From: Bog-473 sp963809825
Lineage (GTDB): Bacteria; Actinomycetota; Acidimicrobiia; Acidimicrobiales; RAAP-2
Reading direction: 5' to 3'
Assembly: GCA_963809825.1 (NCBI GenBank)
Contig: CAWELJ010000002.1
Location: forward strand, 62,001-126,000
Length of the DNA: 64,000 nucleotides
Numbering within the stretch: the stretch's first letter is position 1; each line of letters opens with the position of its first letter. The notes beneath the pieces were generated by a model. That model saw nothing but the letters and a program-made list of their open reading frames with translations. It did no database searches and had not been told where the DNA came from. Below are positions 53,436 to 62,288 of the stretch, one piece after another. The translations under genes were made by a program, and so were the position numbers.

Positions 53436-55991
53436 TCAGCCGATCGCCGGCTCGGGCATGCCGTGTGCGGCCAGAAACCACCGCGCCGCCTCGGCGTCGA
53501 GGGGCCGACACAGGTGGTACCCCTGGGCCAGGACGCAGCCCAAAGCACGTAGGCCGTCCTCCTGAGCCGCCGTCTCCACGCCCTCGGCGATCGTCCCATA
53601 GCCCAGGGTCCGGGCCAGCTGCACCAAGGCGGCGGCCATACTGCGCGAGTCGTCCCCTGACCCCAGCGTCTGGACGAAGGACCGGTCGATCTTGACGATG
53701 TCGATCGGGAGGCGGTCGAGATGCGAGAAGGTCGAGTAGCCGGTACCGAAGTCATCAAGTGCGATGCGCACGCCAAGGTCACGCAGCGCAGCCAGGTTGT
53801 GCAACGTGGTTTCGTTGTCGGTGATCACCTCACTCTCGGTGATCTCGATGACGAGCGACTTCGGGTCGAACCTGCACTCCTCGATCTGCGCGGCGATCCG
53901 GTGCGACAGTCCCGGATCGGCGAGCTGGCCCGCCGAGAGGTTGACACCGATGTCCAGGTCGGGGCCGCACAAACCTGCCTCCTGCCAGTGTCGGACCTGC
54001 CGGCATGCCGTACGCAGGACGAACGAGTCGATCTCGCCGATGAGGCCCATTTCCTGGGCGAAAGGCACGAAATCCCCCGGATTGACGAGTCCCCGGTCCG
54101 GGTGCGGCCACCGCACCAGGACTTCGAACCCGGCTATCCGATATGTCTCCAGGTTCATCATGGGCTGGTAGTGCGCGATGAGGTCCCCGTTTCGGATCGC
54201 CGCCTTCAACTCCTCCTCCAGTTCGACACGGGCCAACACCAGGGCGTGCATCTCGTCGCGGTAGACCTCGAACCTGTCCTTGCCGAGTTTCTTCGCCTGG
54301 TACATCGCAATATCAGCGTTGCGGAGCAGCTGTTCACTGGTTATGCCCTCCTCGTCGAAGGCGATGCCGATGCTGCTCGCCGCGCTGACCGATTTGGCCC
54401 CCAAGAGCACGGGCGGCCGCAATGCATCGAGCATCCGCAGCGCCAGATCCGCGACGGCCTCTGGTGAGCGCACGTCTTCGACGAGGACCGCGAACTCGTC
54501 CCCGCCCATTCGAGCGGCCGTGTCCGACGTCCGCAGCATGTCGAGGATGGTCTTGGCAACTCTCCTCAAAAGTTGGTCCCCCTCACCGTGACCGAGAGTG
54601 TCGTTCACGGTCTTGAAGTCATCGAGGTCGATGAAGAGCACGGCCAGGTGGGTCCCGGCACGCGCGCTGCGAGTCAGGGCGTGATCGAGCCGGTCCTGAA
54701 AGAGCGTCTTGTTGGCGAGCCTGGTCAGGGAGTCATGGAAGGCCCAGTAGGAGAGCTCGTCTTCCAACAGTTTGCGGTCGGTGACGTCTCGAAAGCTGTA
54801 GACACGTCCGACGACCTCCCCGTCGACGTATTGAGGCCTCGAGTACCGCTCCGCCACGCGGCCATCCTTGAATTCGATGAGGTCGAAGCTCTCGCCGTCT
54901 GGCTGGAGGTCGAGGTCCTCCAGTCCGGCCTTGAAGGCATCGGGGTCACGTAACCGGTCGAGGGCATAGGCGAGTGTGGCCAGGTCGTCCTGCCGGACCA
55001 CGGCGTCGTGAGGGAGACCCCAGATTTCGGCGAATCGCCCGTTGAAATCGGTGATCTTGCCGTCGGTGTCGACCACCAGGATCCCGTCCGCGGTCGAGTC
55101 CAACGTGGCGGTCAGGCGCGAGAGCGTCTCGCTCAGTTCGCGTTCGGCAGCCATCTGCGCCGAAGCGTCGTGGCCCGAGATGACGAGTCCTTCGACCGTC
55201 GGGTCGTCCAACAGGTTCACGATGCTGAGGTCAAAGGGCACGGCGCCGACGCCGTCGTGACGGAGAAGGCCGATTCTGGTGGTGACCGGACGGGCCGATG
55301 TCGCCCCGCGACATGCCGAGGCCAGGCGAGCGACCAACTTCGGGCGGTCACGTGCGGCCACGATGCTGGACAAGGGTCGTCCCTCCAGCGTCTCGGGGTC
55401 ATGGCCCAGGATCCGGGTCATGGCGCCCGAAACCGATTCGATGACGCCGTCTGGGGACACTTGCATGATGACGGAGCTGGCGTTGTGTACGACCGATCGG
55501 AGTCGGGCATCATGCCCGCCGGCCAACTCGAACCGTCGGCGCTCGGTCAAGTCGCGCAAACACAGCAGAACCACGTCGTCGCCCATCCACCGTGTTGCGG
55601 TGCCGACCATTTCGATGAGTTGCCAACCTGAGGCCGCGCTGACCCGGATCTCGATGGGCGCTCCCACCTCCTTGTCCCCAACGGTGGAAAGCGATCGCAA
55701 CGCCAATTCGTGGTCGTCGGGGTGGACGAGGTCCAAGCCGGACTGGCCTCTCCAGTCGTCCAATGTGCGCTCGAACAGCCGCTCGGCCGAGTGGTTCCCC
55801 CACACGATGTTCCCGGTCCCGTCGACGATGACGATGGCGTCGGGCAGGTTCTCGAAGGCGTCGGCCATGGCGCCGCGCTCGTCGGGAGACGACCAATGTG
55901 CCTGGTGCGGCCGCTGCCTCGTACGCCGTCGCGGCGACAGCGCGAGGGGTTCCACGACCCCGACTACCCTGCGCCGACCCCGCTCAGCCAC
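53436..55991 (-). CDS. PAS-GGDEF-EAL cyclic-di-GMP protein
   Basis: 851 residues from GTG 55991 (GAGGGGAG upstream; ATG 55868 is an alternative). Three PAS-type segments (about residues 45-150, 165-285 and 290-410), then GGDEF (RMGGDEFAVLVED near 520) and EAL domains to the end. The EAL signature reads EVL in FEVLVRWPHP, with the DDFGTGYS, ITESE and KIDRSFV residues kept, so phosphodiesterase activity is possible and cyclase activity likely. No transmembrane helix; a cytoplasmic sensor. Confidence 0.92.
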   Translation of the reverse strand: MAERGRRRVVGVVEPLALSPRRRTRQRPHQAHWSSPDERGAMADAFENLPDAIVIVDGTGNIVWGNHSAERLFERTLDDWRGQSGLDLVHPDDHELALRSLSTVGDKEVGAPIEIRVSAASGWQLIEMVGTATRWMGDDVVLLCLRDLTERRRFELAGGHDARLRSVVHNASSVIMQVSPDGVIESVSGAMTRILGHDPETLEGRPLSSIVAARDRPKLVARLASACRGATSARPVTTRIGLLRHDGVGAVPFDLSIVNLLDDPTVEGLVISGHDASAQMAAERELSETLSRLTATLDSTADGILVVDTDGKITDFNGRFAEIWGLPHDAVVRQDDLATLAYALDRLRDPDAFKAGLEDLDLQPDGESFDLIEFKDGRVAERYSRPQYVDGEVVGRVYSFRDVTDRKLLEDELSYWAFHDSLTRLANKTLFQDRLDHALTRSARAGTHLAVLFIDLDDFKTVNDTLGHGEGDQLLRRVAKTILDMLRTSDTAARMGGDEFAVLVEDVRSPEAVADLALRMLDALRPPVLLGAKSVSAASSIGIAFDEEGITSEQLLRNADIAMYQAKKLGKDRFEVYRDEMHALVLARVELEEELKAAIRNGDLIAHYQPMMNLETYRIAGFEVLVRWPHPDRGLVNPGDFVPFAQEMGLIGEIDSFVLRTACRQVRHWQEAGLCGPDLDIGVNLSAGQLADPGLSHRIAAQIEECRFDPKSLVIEITESEVITDNETTLHNLAALRDLGVRIALDDFGTGYSTFSHLDRLPIDIVKIDRSFVQTLGSGDDSRSMAAALVQLARTLGYGTIAEGVETAAQEDGLRALGCVLAQGYHLCRPLDAEAARWFLAAHGMPEPAIG

Positions 55992-56183
55992 CGTGTGAGG
56001 CTCCCCTCTCCCTATTCAGATTCAATGTCGGCTGGTTGGTGGCCCCGCACGGTTGCCATCGGGTTGCGGTCGGCCCACCTGCTGGCGCCTCTGGGGCGGC
56101 CCGCTTGTTGCCGGTCACATCTCGAGCCGCCGAACCGTCATGCAGATAGCCGGCGAAGGTCCGGCACGCCAGAAGGAGTACCA

Positions 56184-56528
56184 ATGAGCGGAGAGATCCG
56201 AACCCTGATCTACCCAGTCCGCAACGTCGAGCAGACCAAGTCCCTGCTGACCCTGGCCCTGGGAACCGAACCGTATGTCGATGCGCCCTACTACGTCGGC
56301 TTCCAGAGCAACGGTTTCGAGGTCGGACTCGATCCGAACGGCCACAGCCACGGCATGACCGGGCCCGTCCCCTTCGCCGAGGTGGCGGACATCAAGGCGA
56401 CGTACGACCGGCTGATCGAAGCCGGAGCGGAGGGTGTCCAAGAACCCAGGGACGTCGGGCAGGGCAAACTGGTCGCTTCTGTCAAGGATGCCGATGGCAA
56501 CATGATCGGCATCATGCACACGCCATGA
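56184..56528 (+). CDS. VOC/glyoxalase-fold protein
   Basis: 114 residues from ATG 56184 with AAGGAG at ideal spacing. LIYPVRNVEQTKSLLTLALG and the late VKDADGNMIGIMHTP are the paired beta-alpha-beta-beta-beta hallmarks of the VOC fold. It may bind a metal and act on small thiols or be an antibiotic-binding protein. Overlaps the sigma-factor gene by four bases (ATGA), so the two form one unit. Confidence 0.85.
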   Translation: MSGEIRTLIYPVRNVEQTKSLLTLALGTEPYVDAPYYVGFQSNGFEVGLDPNGHSHGMTGPVPFAEVADIKATYDRLIEAGAEGVQEPRDVGQGKLVASVKDADGNMIGIMHTP

Positions 56529-57499
56529 CGGGTCCGATCGACGAGCAGCTCCGGACAGGTCCGGCGAGCGGAGGTTGGGCGATGGACGAGTCTGAGTGGA
56601 TTGTCGGGCAGTTCCAGGCCAACCGCTCGCGTCTGGAGGGCATGGCCTACCGGATGCTCGGGTCCCGGGCCGAGGCCGAGGACGCCGTCCAGGAGACGTG
56701 GCTAAAGGTCATGCGCGCCGATCGGGACGCGATCGAGAACATGTCCGGGTGGCTCACCACCGTGACCGGAAGGGTCTGTCTCGATCGCCTGAGGTCCCGT
56801 CGCTCCCGTCGGGAAGACGCCGCGGGAATCGATGTTCCGGACGCCGAGGACTCCGCAATGAGAAGCGACCCCGCAGAGTCGGCCCTCCTGGCGGAGTCCG
56901 TGGGTGCGGCGCTGCTGGTGGTGCTGAATTCTCTGGCGCCCGACGAGCGGGTGGCGTTCGTCCTGCACGACGTGTTCGCCGTGCCGTTCGAAACGATCGG
57001 CGAAGTCGTCGGGCGTTCCCCCCAGGCCGCCAGGCAACTGGCCAGCCGGGGGCGGCGTCGGGTGCAAGGAACACCGGCCTTCGGGAACGTCGACCTGGTG
57101 CACCATCGGGCTCTCGTCGAGGCCTTTCTTCGAGCGGCGAGGGAGGGAGACTTCGAAGGCCTGGTGCGTCTTCTGCATCCCGATGTCGTCTTCGAACCTG
57201 ACCAGGCGGCGCTGGCCATGGGATCGCGGCCGCCGACCCGGGGAGCCGGGGAGGTCGCCTCAGCTCTCAGTGGGGGCGCTCGAGGCGCGCGTCTCGTCCT
57301 CGCCAACGGTCTGGCCGCCTTGGCCTGGGCGCCTGGTGGCCACGTCCGAAGCGTCATCGAGTTCACGGTTGTCGGCGACAGGATCGCCGCCATCTCCGTC
57401 ACCGCAGATTCGGATCGGATCGCGCAACTCGATGTCATGACGCTCAGCCGAGGAGTGTCCACGGACGAGGGCAACGGAACGACGAGCAAGGGCGAATGA
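56525..57499 (+). CDS. ECF sigma factor with SnoaL-like C-terminus (ECF41/SigJ type)
   Basis: 324 residues from ATG 56525 (ATG 56582 is possible). Sigma-2: RLEGMAYRMLGSRAEAEDAVQETWLKV; sigma-4: LAPDERVAFVLHDVFAVPFETIGEVVGRSPQAARQLASRGRRR. After residue ~200 comes an NTF2-like domain (VEAFLRAAREGDFEGLVRLLHPDVVFEPDQAA), which in ECF41 proteins tunes activity in place of an anti-sigma. No anti-sigma gene is present. The neighbours VOC and DUF1059-like are candidate targets. Confidence 0.9.
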   Translation: MTGPIDEQLRTGPASGGWAMDESEWIVGQFQANRSRLEGMAYRMLGSRAEAEDAVQETWLKVMRADRDAIENMSGWLTTVTGRVCLDRLRSRRSRREDAAGIDVPDAEDSAMRSDPAESALLAESVGAALLVVLNSLAPDERVAFVLHDVFAVPFETIGEVVGRSPQAARQLASRGRRRVQGTPAFGNVDLVHHRALVEAFLRAAREGDFEGLVRLLHPDVVFEPDQAALAMGSRPPTRGAGEVASALSGGARGARLVLANGLAALAWAPGGHVRSVIEFTVVGDRIAAISVTADSDRIAQLDVMTLSRGVSTDEGNGTTSKGE

Positions 57500-57578
57500 C
57501 ACACGAGAAGAAGAAGACAGCGACGACGCGGCACTCCGCTCGGAGTGACGTGCGACATCGAGAAGGGAAGTGAGGATC

Positions 57579-57815
57579 ATGAAGACGATGACGTGCAAGC
57601 AATTGGGTGGGCCGTGCGACTTGGCGCTTCAAGGCAACACCGCTGATGAGGTCATCAAGCTGCAAGACCGTCATCTGAAGGATGTGGTCGCGGCCGGTGA
57701 CGAAGCCCACCAGGGTGCCCTCAAGGAGATGAAGGGACGATGGAAGAACCCGATATCGGGAATGGGATGGTATCGGAGGACGAAGCGCGAGTTCGCCGCA
57801 CTCCCCGATGAGTGA
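57579..57815 (+). CDS. Small DUF1059-like protein
   Basis: 78 residues from ATG 57579 (GGGAAGTGAGG upstream). KTMTCKQLGGPCDLALQGNTADEVIKLQDRHLKDV matches the DUF1059 pattern: two Cys, a Gly-Gly-Pro, and a helix after it. Possibly a metal-binding stress protein. It follows the sigma factor by 79 bases and may be its target. Confidence 0.72.
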   Translation: MKTMTCKQLGGPCDLALQGNTADEVIKLQDRHLKDVVAAGDEAHQGALKEMKGRWKNPISGMGWYRRTKREFAALPDE

Positions 57816-57879
57816 TCGGTGAGTGCGAACTCAGCGAGCCGGGATCAGCTGGCCTCGGCTCTCGGGACAGAGCGGTTGG

Positions 57880-59271
57880 TCAGCCTTGGGGCTTGATCAC
57901 CGTCGAGGTCGCGTACTGGGTCGCGTAGCCCTGCGCATTGAGCGGGGTGCCGATCACTGAGCCCGTGTTCGGGACGACGTACTTCGGCGAACAGTCGAAC
58001 GACCCGAGCTTCTTCGGGTAGGCCTGTACCCACGTCGTGTTGTGGAGGCGCATCATGAGCCCGCACGCAGGCGGCAGGTTCTTGGCCGGGTCGGACGGCG
58101 CGTTCAGGCCGCCTCCCGTCCAGTTCGTCACCTTGGCGAGATGGTTGATCATGCACTGGCGGGTGAGGGTCGACCCGCAGGCTTTGGCCGCGGTGGCCCA
58201 GAGGAGGAACGAGGAGGTGGACTGCTCGCCCAGTGCCGAGGTCAGGCCGCCGTACTTCTTGAGGATGGAGAGGTACTCGGCGACGGCCGGCACGACCTTG
58301 GCCGCCTCGAGCGGCTCGTAGCCGATGCGCACATAGACGTTGTTGCCCAGACCGGAGGTGTTCCACTTGGCGAAGCCCTCCGTGTATTCGGCGGCGTCCA
58401 TGACCCAGATCGGGTTGTAGCCGATCTGGTTCTCCGCTTGGAGGGCGCCGTAGAGGGTCGGCCCCGGCGTCGCATTGTCGAAGACGATCTGGGCCCCGCA
58501 GCTCTGGAGCTTCTGCATGAACGGCGTGTAGTTGGCTTCGCCGTTGTAGTTGACGAGGAAGGGGCAGTTGAGGAACTTCCAGCCGGCCTCCGTGTAGCCC
58601 TGCACGTCCTTGGCCATGGACGCCTGCTGGGTGGAGAGGGTGGAGTCGTACTGGCCGACGTGCTGGGTCTTGGCGCCGAACAGCTTTTCGGCCTCGTAGG
58701 CGATCGCCACCGGACTGTGGTTCGCCGGGTTCGGCGACGCCTGGTACATCTCGTAGGCGTTGGCCACGACGGGGGACACGGTGAAGCCGGGGACGGCGGC
58801 CAGGTTGCAGCCGAGGCGCGTCTGCTCGGCCAGGCCGTCGAGCGCGAAGCCCTGGCCCACCAGCATGAAGTCGGTCTTGCAGGCCTGCGTCATCACGCTG
58901 CCCACGTTGGTCACCGCAGAGTCGTAGAAGTCGCCGACGATGTGGCGCCCGTTGATGCCGCCCTGGGCGTTGCACCAGGCGACCATGGCCTTGACGGCGT
59001 CGCCCATCTCCTGGTCGAGGCCGGGGCTGCCCGAGAAGCCGCGGTCGTCGCCGTAGGCGATGTTGATGGTGCTGTTGGTGACCCCCTGGTCGGTCGCGCC
59101 GGTCGCAGCACCCTTGCCGCAGGGCGAGGGCAGCGTGCCGAACGTCGCGGGGGAGCCCGACGACGATGCGCCCGACGTCGCCGGGGCGACGAGCACCGCC
59201 GCGGTCGAAAGCATCGCCAGCACCAACCCCAACCCGAGCGCTCGCCTGCCGGTGAACGTCCTCATGGCCAT
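57880..59271 (-). CDS. Extracellular solute-binding protein (type I periplasmic-binding fold)
   Basis: About 463 residues from ATG 59271. A Sec signal peptide covers residues ~1-34 (LGLGLVLAMLSTAAVLVAP); no lipobox Cys is obvious. The mature part opens TNSTINIAYGDDRGFSGSPG and has AMVAWCNAQGGINGRHIV, typical of branched-chain amino-acid or urea ABC receptors (Peripla_BP_6). No ABC permease or ATPase genes lie nearby, so the substrate and partners are unknown. Confidence 0.8.
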   Translation of the reverse strand: MAMRTFTGRRALGLGLVLAMLSTAAVLVAPATSGASSSGSPATFGTLPSPCGKGAATGATDQGVTNSTINIAYGDDRGFSGSPGLDQEMGDAVKAMVAWCNAQGGINGRHIVGDFYDSAVTNVGSVMTQACKTDFMLVGQGFALDGLAEQTRLGCNLAAVPGFTVSPVVANAYEMYQASPNPANHSPVAIAYEAEKLFGAKTQHVGQYDSTLSTQQASMAKDVQGYTEAGWKFLNCPFLVNYNGEANYTPFMQKLQSCGAQIVFDNATPGPTLYGALQAENQIGYNPIWVMDAAEYTEGFAKWNTSGLGNNVYVRIGYEPLEAAKVVPAVAEYLSILKKYGGLTSALGEQSTSSFLLWATAAKACGSTLTRQCMINHLAKVTNWTGGGLNAPSDPAKNLPPACGLMMRLHNTTWVQAYPKKLGSFDCSPKYVVPNTGSVIGTPLNAQGYATQYATSTVIKPQG

Positions 59272-59382
59272 ACCCCCAGTCTGCGGGGCCGGTGGCGGCG
59301 TGTGCACAGCACCCGGCCCTGACTGCGGCGCACCTTACCAATGCGGCCGCCACGAAAGAGGGCGCGCCGCCGGCTGCTCGGA

Positions 59383-60909
59383 CTAGAGCACGAGGTGCTC
59401 GGCGGTCTCCGGATTCCGCATGTTCTCGGCGATCCGCGCCGCCTCCTCTTCGGGTGACTCGTCGGTGCGCAGCAGGAACGGCGCCAGGGCCAGGCCGGCC
59501 AGGACGCACGCCGCCGCGATGAGGAGCGCCAACTGGTAGCCCTCGGTCAGGGCACCGATGAGGTCGTGGCCCTGCGCGAGCAGCGACCGGGTGTGGTTGG
59601 TGGCGACCGTGCTCAGTACGGCCAGCCCCACCGCGGCCGCCATCTGCTGGGAGACGTTCACGATGCCCGAACCCAGACCGGCGTCGGCGGTCGGGATCTC
59701 GGACATGCCGATCTGCAGCAGCGGCATGAACGAGGCGCCGGCGCCCACGCCCAGCATCAGGAAGGCGAAGAAGATCTTCGGGAAGTAGGCCGCGTCCTGA
59801 CCCGCTGAGGCGAGCAGGAGCAGTCCGCCCGCGGCGAGCAGCATGGCCGGATACATCACCTTGTGGCCGAACCGGTTGACGAGACGAGCCGTCAGGCCCG
59901 CCGACATGGTCGCCATGCCCGCCGTCGCCGGCATGAAGGCCAGGCCGGTCTTGATGGGGCTGTACCCGAGGACGTGCTCGAGGTAGAGCGCGCCGATGAA
60001 GAAGGTCGAAAACATGCCCGTGGCCAGCAGGCCCCGGATCGCGCTCGACCCCGTCAACGTGCGCAGCTTCAGGATCCGGAGCGGCATGATCGGGTTGGCC
60101 AGTCTCGACTCCAGCAGGATGAAGGAGATGAACAGGAGGACAGCGACGCCGAGGAAGACGAGCGTGTGCGCTGACCCCCACCCGTCGCTCGACGCGGTCA
60201 CGATGCCGTAGATGCCGACCATCAAGGACAGGGTCACCAGCACGGACCCGACCACGTCGACGCCCTGTTTGATCCCCAGGCCGACGTTCTCCACCACCAG
60301 GAGGCGGCCCAGGATCAACGTGGCGATGCCGATAGGCACGTTCACGAAGAAGATCCAGTGCCAGCTCAGTGCCTGCGTCAGCACCCCGCCGGCGAGGAGC
60401 CCGATGGAGCCGCCGCCGACGGCGACGAACACGTAGGCGCTCATTGCCTTCGCCCGCTCGACCTTGCTGGGGAACTCGGTGACGATGATGGCGACGATCA
60501 CCGAGGAGGACAGCGCACCGCCGATCCCCTGCACGAAGCGCGCCGCCACCAACATGGCCTGACTGTCGGCCGAGCCACAGGCGATGGACGCCAGCGTGAA
60601 CAGCGCCACGCCCGCGAGGAACACCTTCTTGCGGCCGATGAGGTCGCCCAGGCGTCCCGCCATGAGGAGGAAGCTCCCGAAGCTGATCAGGTAGGCGTCG
60701 ACGACCCAGGTCAGGCCGGACTGGGTGAAGTGCAAGCTGCGCTGGATGTCGGGGAGCGCGACATTGACGATCGAGCCGTCGAGTGCGTTCATGAACATGG
60801 CCAGGCAGACCACGACCAGGGCGATCCAACGCCGGCGGTCGCCTTCGGCGGCGGTCGTGCCGGCCCCGGCGCCGAGGTCCGAGATGGTCGGGGATTTCGG
60901 GATAGTCAT
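59383..60909 (-). CDS. MFS drug exporter, DHA2 (EmrB/QacA) type
   Basis: About 508 residues from ATG 60909. Fourteen hydrophobic helices are expected. Motif A-like MAGRLGDLIGRKKVF and the DHA2 hallmark LDGSIVNVALPDI near residue 43 are clear. It exports drugs with proton exchange. Its start codon lies inside the operator it shares with the divergent MarR gene. Confidence 0.93.
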   Translation of the reverse strand: MTIPKSPTISDLGAGAGTTAAEGDRRRWIALVVVCLAMFMNALDGSIVNVALPDIQRSLHFTQSGLTWVVDAYLISFGSFLLMAGRLGDLIGRKKVFLAGVALFTLASIACGSADSQAMLVAARFVQGIGGALSSSVIVAIIVTEFPSKVERAKAMSAYVFVAVGGGSIGLLAGGVLTQALSWHWIFFVNVPIGIATLILGRLLVVENVGLGIKQGVDVVGSVLVTLSLMVGIYGIVTASSDGWGSAHTLVFLGVAVLLFISFILLESRLANPIMPLRILKLRTLTGSSAIRGLLATGMFSTFFIGALYLEHVLGYSPIKTGLAFMPATAGMATMSAGLTARLVNRFGHKVMYPAMLLAAGGLLLLASAGQDAAYFPKIFFAFLMLGVGAGASFMPLLQIGMSEIPTADAGLGSGIVNVSQQMAAAVGLAVLSTVATNHTRSLLAQGHDLIGALTEGYQLALLIAAACVLAGLALAPFLLRTDESPEEEAARIAENMRNPETAEHLVL

Positions 60910-60924
60910 GATTTCGGGACTATC
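60901..60924. promoter_or_regulatory. MarR-type operator overlapping the exporter start codon
   Basis: Arms GATAGT (60901-60906) and ACTATC (60919-60924) form an inverted repeat. The exporter's ATG (60907-60909 on the minus strand) sits within it, so a bound repressor would block initiation. It lies between the exporter and the divergent MarR gene at 60968. Confidence 0.65.
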
Positions 60925-60967
60925 ATAGGGGAATGATGGATGCGGTCGTGCCGGCACCTCCGGGGTC

Positions 60968-61477
60968 GTGGTCGTGAGCGATGGCGCTCCGGAGCGAGCC
61001 CGTCCCGAAGCAGGTGCGGGTCAGGGGCAGGCCGCGGGGACGATCGTCCTCCTCACCCGGCTGGCCCGCGTGGTATTCCTGCGGAGCTCGGTCGACCTGG
61101 TCGGGATGAACCTGCGGAACATGGTCGTGCTCGCTTACCTCCGGGACCACCCCGGCGTCTCGCAGCAGGCGATGACCGAGCACCTGTCGATGGACTCGAA
61201 CACCGGTGTGCTCGTGCTGAACGACCTCGAGGACCTGGAGTACGCGGAGCGCAGGAGGGATCCGGCCGACCGGCGGCGGCACCTGGTGGACATCACGGAG
61301 GCCGGACTCCAGGCGCTCGAGCAGGCCGAGATCGCGCAGGGGAGCATCGAGGACGAGATCCTCGGCGGGCTCAGCTCGTCAGAGAGGGCCGAGTTCCGGC
61401 GCCTGCTGTTGAAGGCGTTGGAGGATCACGGGGACGGCGGGGACGCTCCTCCCGGACCGGGCTCGACGCCGCCGTAG
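60968..61477 (+). CDS. MarR-family transcriptional regulator
   Basis: 169 residues from GTG 60968. The winged helix reads NMVVLAYLRDHPGVSQQAMTEHLSMDSNTGVLVLNDLEDLEYAERRRDPADRRRHLVDIT (key: recognition helix and the DPADRRR wing). It is divergent from the MFS exporter and the operator between them suggests it represses both genes until a drug or phenolic ligand binds. Confidence 0.9.
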   Translation: MVVSDGAPERARPEAGAGQGQAAGTIVLLTRLARVVFLRSSVDLVGMNLRNMVVLAYLRDHPGVSQQAMTEHLSMDSNTGVLVLNDLEDLEYAERRRDPADRRRHLVDITEAGLQALEQAEIAQGSIEDEILGGLSSSERAEFRRLLLKALEDHGDGGDAPPGPGSTPP

Positions 61478-61504
61478 GCCGACGCAGCGACCGTCGGCTC
61501 CGGG

Positions 61505-61621
61505 TCACGACAGGCTCTCGAGGACGTCGCGGCGCCGGGTCAGCGCGATGAAGTGCCCCTCACGTGGGTAGACGGTGATGGTCGTGCCCCGGATGCGCCG
61601 GGCGAGCTCGCGCCCCCTCCC
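61505..61621 (-). pseudogene. Remnant of an alpha/beta-hydrolase C-terminus
   Basis: The minus strand reads ELARRIRGTTITVYPREGHF, then IALTRRRDVLESLS and a stop at 61505. This is the usual end of alpha/beta hydrolases, with the catalytic His in REGHF. No upstream part is found, and the TetR promoter region now occupies the place. Probably a decayed gene. Confidence 0.5.
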
Positions 61622-61638
61622 CCCCCGGGATCCGTGGC

Positions 61639-61651
61639 AGAATACGGTTCT
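61639..61651. promoter_or_regulatory. TetR operator at its own start
   Basis: AGAATACGGTTCT, an inverted repeat AGAA...TTCT, directly before the GTG start at 61653. A related site (AAGAATACTATTCTT) lies before the acyl-CoA dehydrogenase at 63191. Confidence 0.55.
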
Positions 61652-61652
61652 G

Positions 61653-62288
61653 GTGACGGAGAACACTGTTCCACCCGCCAAGGATGTGGCGGCGCGCATC
61701 GCCGCCGACACGCTGGCCAAGCGCGGCCCCGACTACACCGACGAGGTCCGCCGCCTCCTCGATGCCGCCCTCGCCATCATGGCCGCGCACGGCACCACTG
61801 CGCGTGCGCGCGTGGCCGACATCGTCGCCGCCGCCGGCGTCTCCAACGACACCTTCTACCGGCACTTCTCGTCGAAGGACGCCTTGGTGGTCGCCCTCCT
61901 CGAGGACGGCACCGAACGGCTGGCCGGCTACATCGCGCACCAGATGAGCAAGGAAACGACACCCGAGCGAAAAGTGCGCCGGTGGGTCGACGGGGTGCTC
62001 TCGCAGACACGCGAGGAGGCCGCTTCCACGACGCTGGCCGTGCTCTGGAACGGGAGCAGCATCGGCACCGGGGTGACCGCCGGCCGCCACAACGCGAGCG
62101 TCCCGCTGGCTGCGCTCCTGCACGAGCCGTTCTCCGCACTCGGCAGCGCCGACCCGGCGATGGACGCTTCGCTCGTCGCCCATGCCACCCTCGGCAAGGT
62201 GGCGGACTACCTCTGGGCCCGCACGCGGCCGTCGCGGACCGAGGCCGACCACATCACTGGGTTCTGCATCAAGGCGGCGATGCCATGA
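61653..62288 (+). CDS. TetR-family transcriptional regulator
   Basis: 211 residues from GTG 61653. HTH: RRLLDAALAIMAAHGTTARARVADIVAAAGVSNDTFYRHFSSKDAL (core AGVSNDTFYRHF). Four-base overlap with the crotonase start (ATGA) means coupled translation. The matching operators suggest it controls itself, the crotonase and the acyl-CoA dehydrogenase, a typical acyl-CoA-responsive FadR-like circuit. Confidence 0.9.
   Translation: MTENTVPPAKDVAARIAADTLAKRGPDYTDEVRRLLDAALAIMAAHGTTARARVADIVAAAGVSNDTFYRHFSSKDALVVALLEDGTERLAGYIAHQMSKETTPERKVRRWVDGVLSQTREEAASTTLAVLWNGSSIGTGVTAGRHNASVPLAALLHEPFSALGSADPAMDASLVAHATLGKVADYLWARTRPSRTEADHITGFCIKAAMP

Noticed and set aside
57845..60829. 994-codon minus-strand frame
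   Set aside because: It spans the solute-binding and MFS genes in another frame and is Arg/Gly-rich noise.
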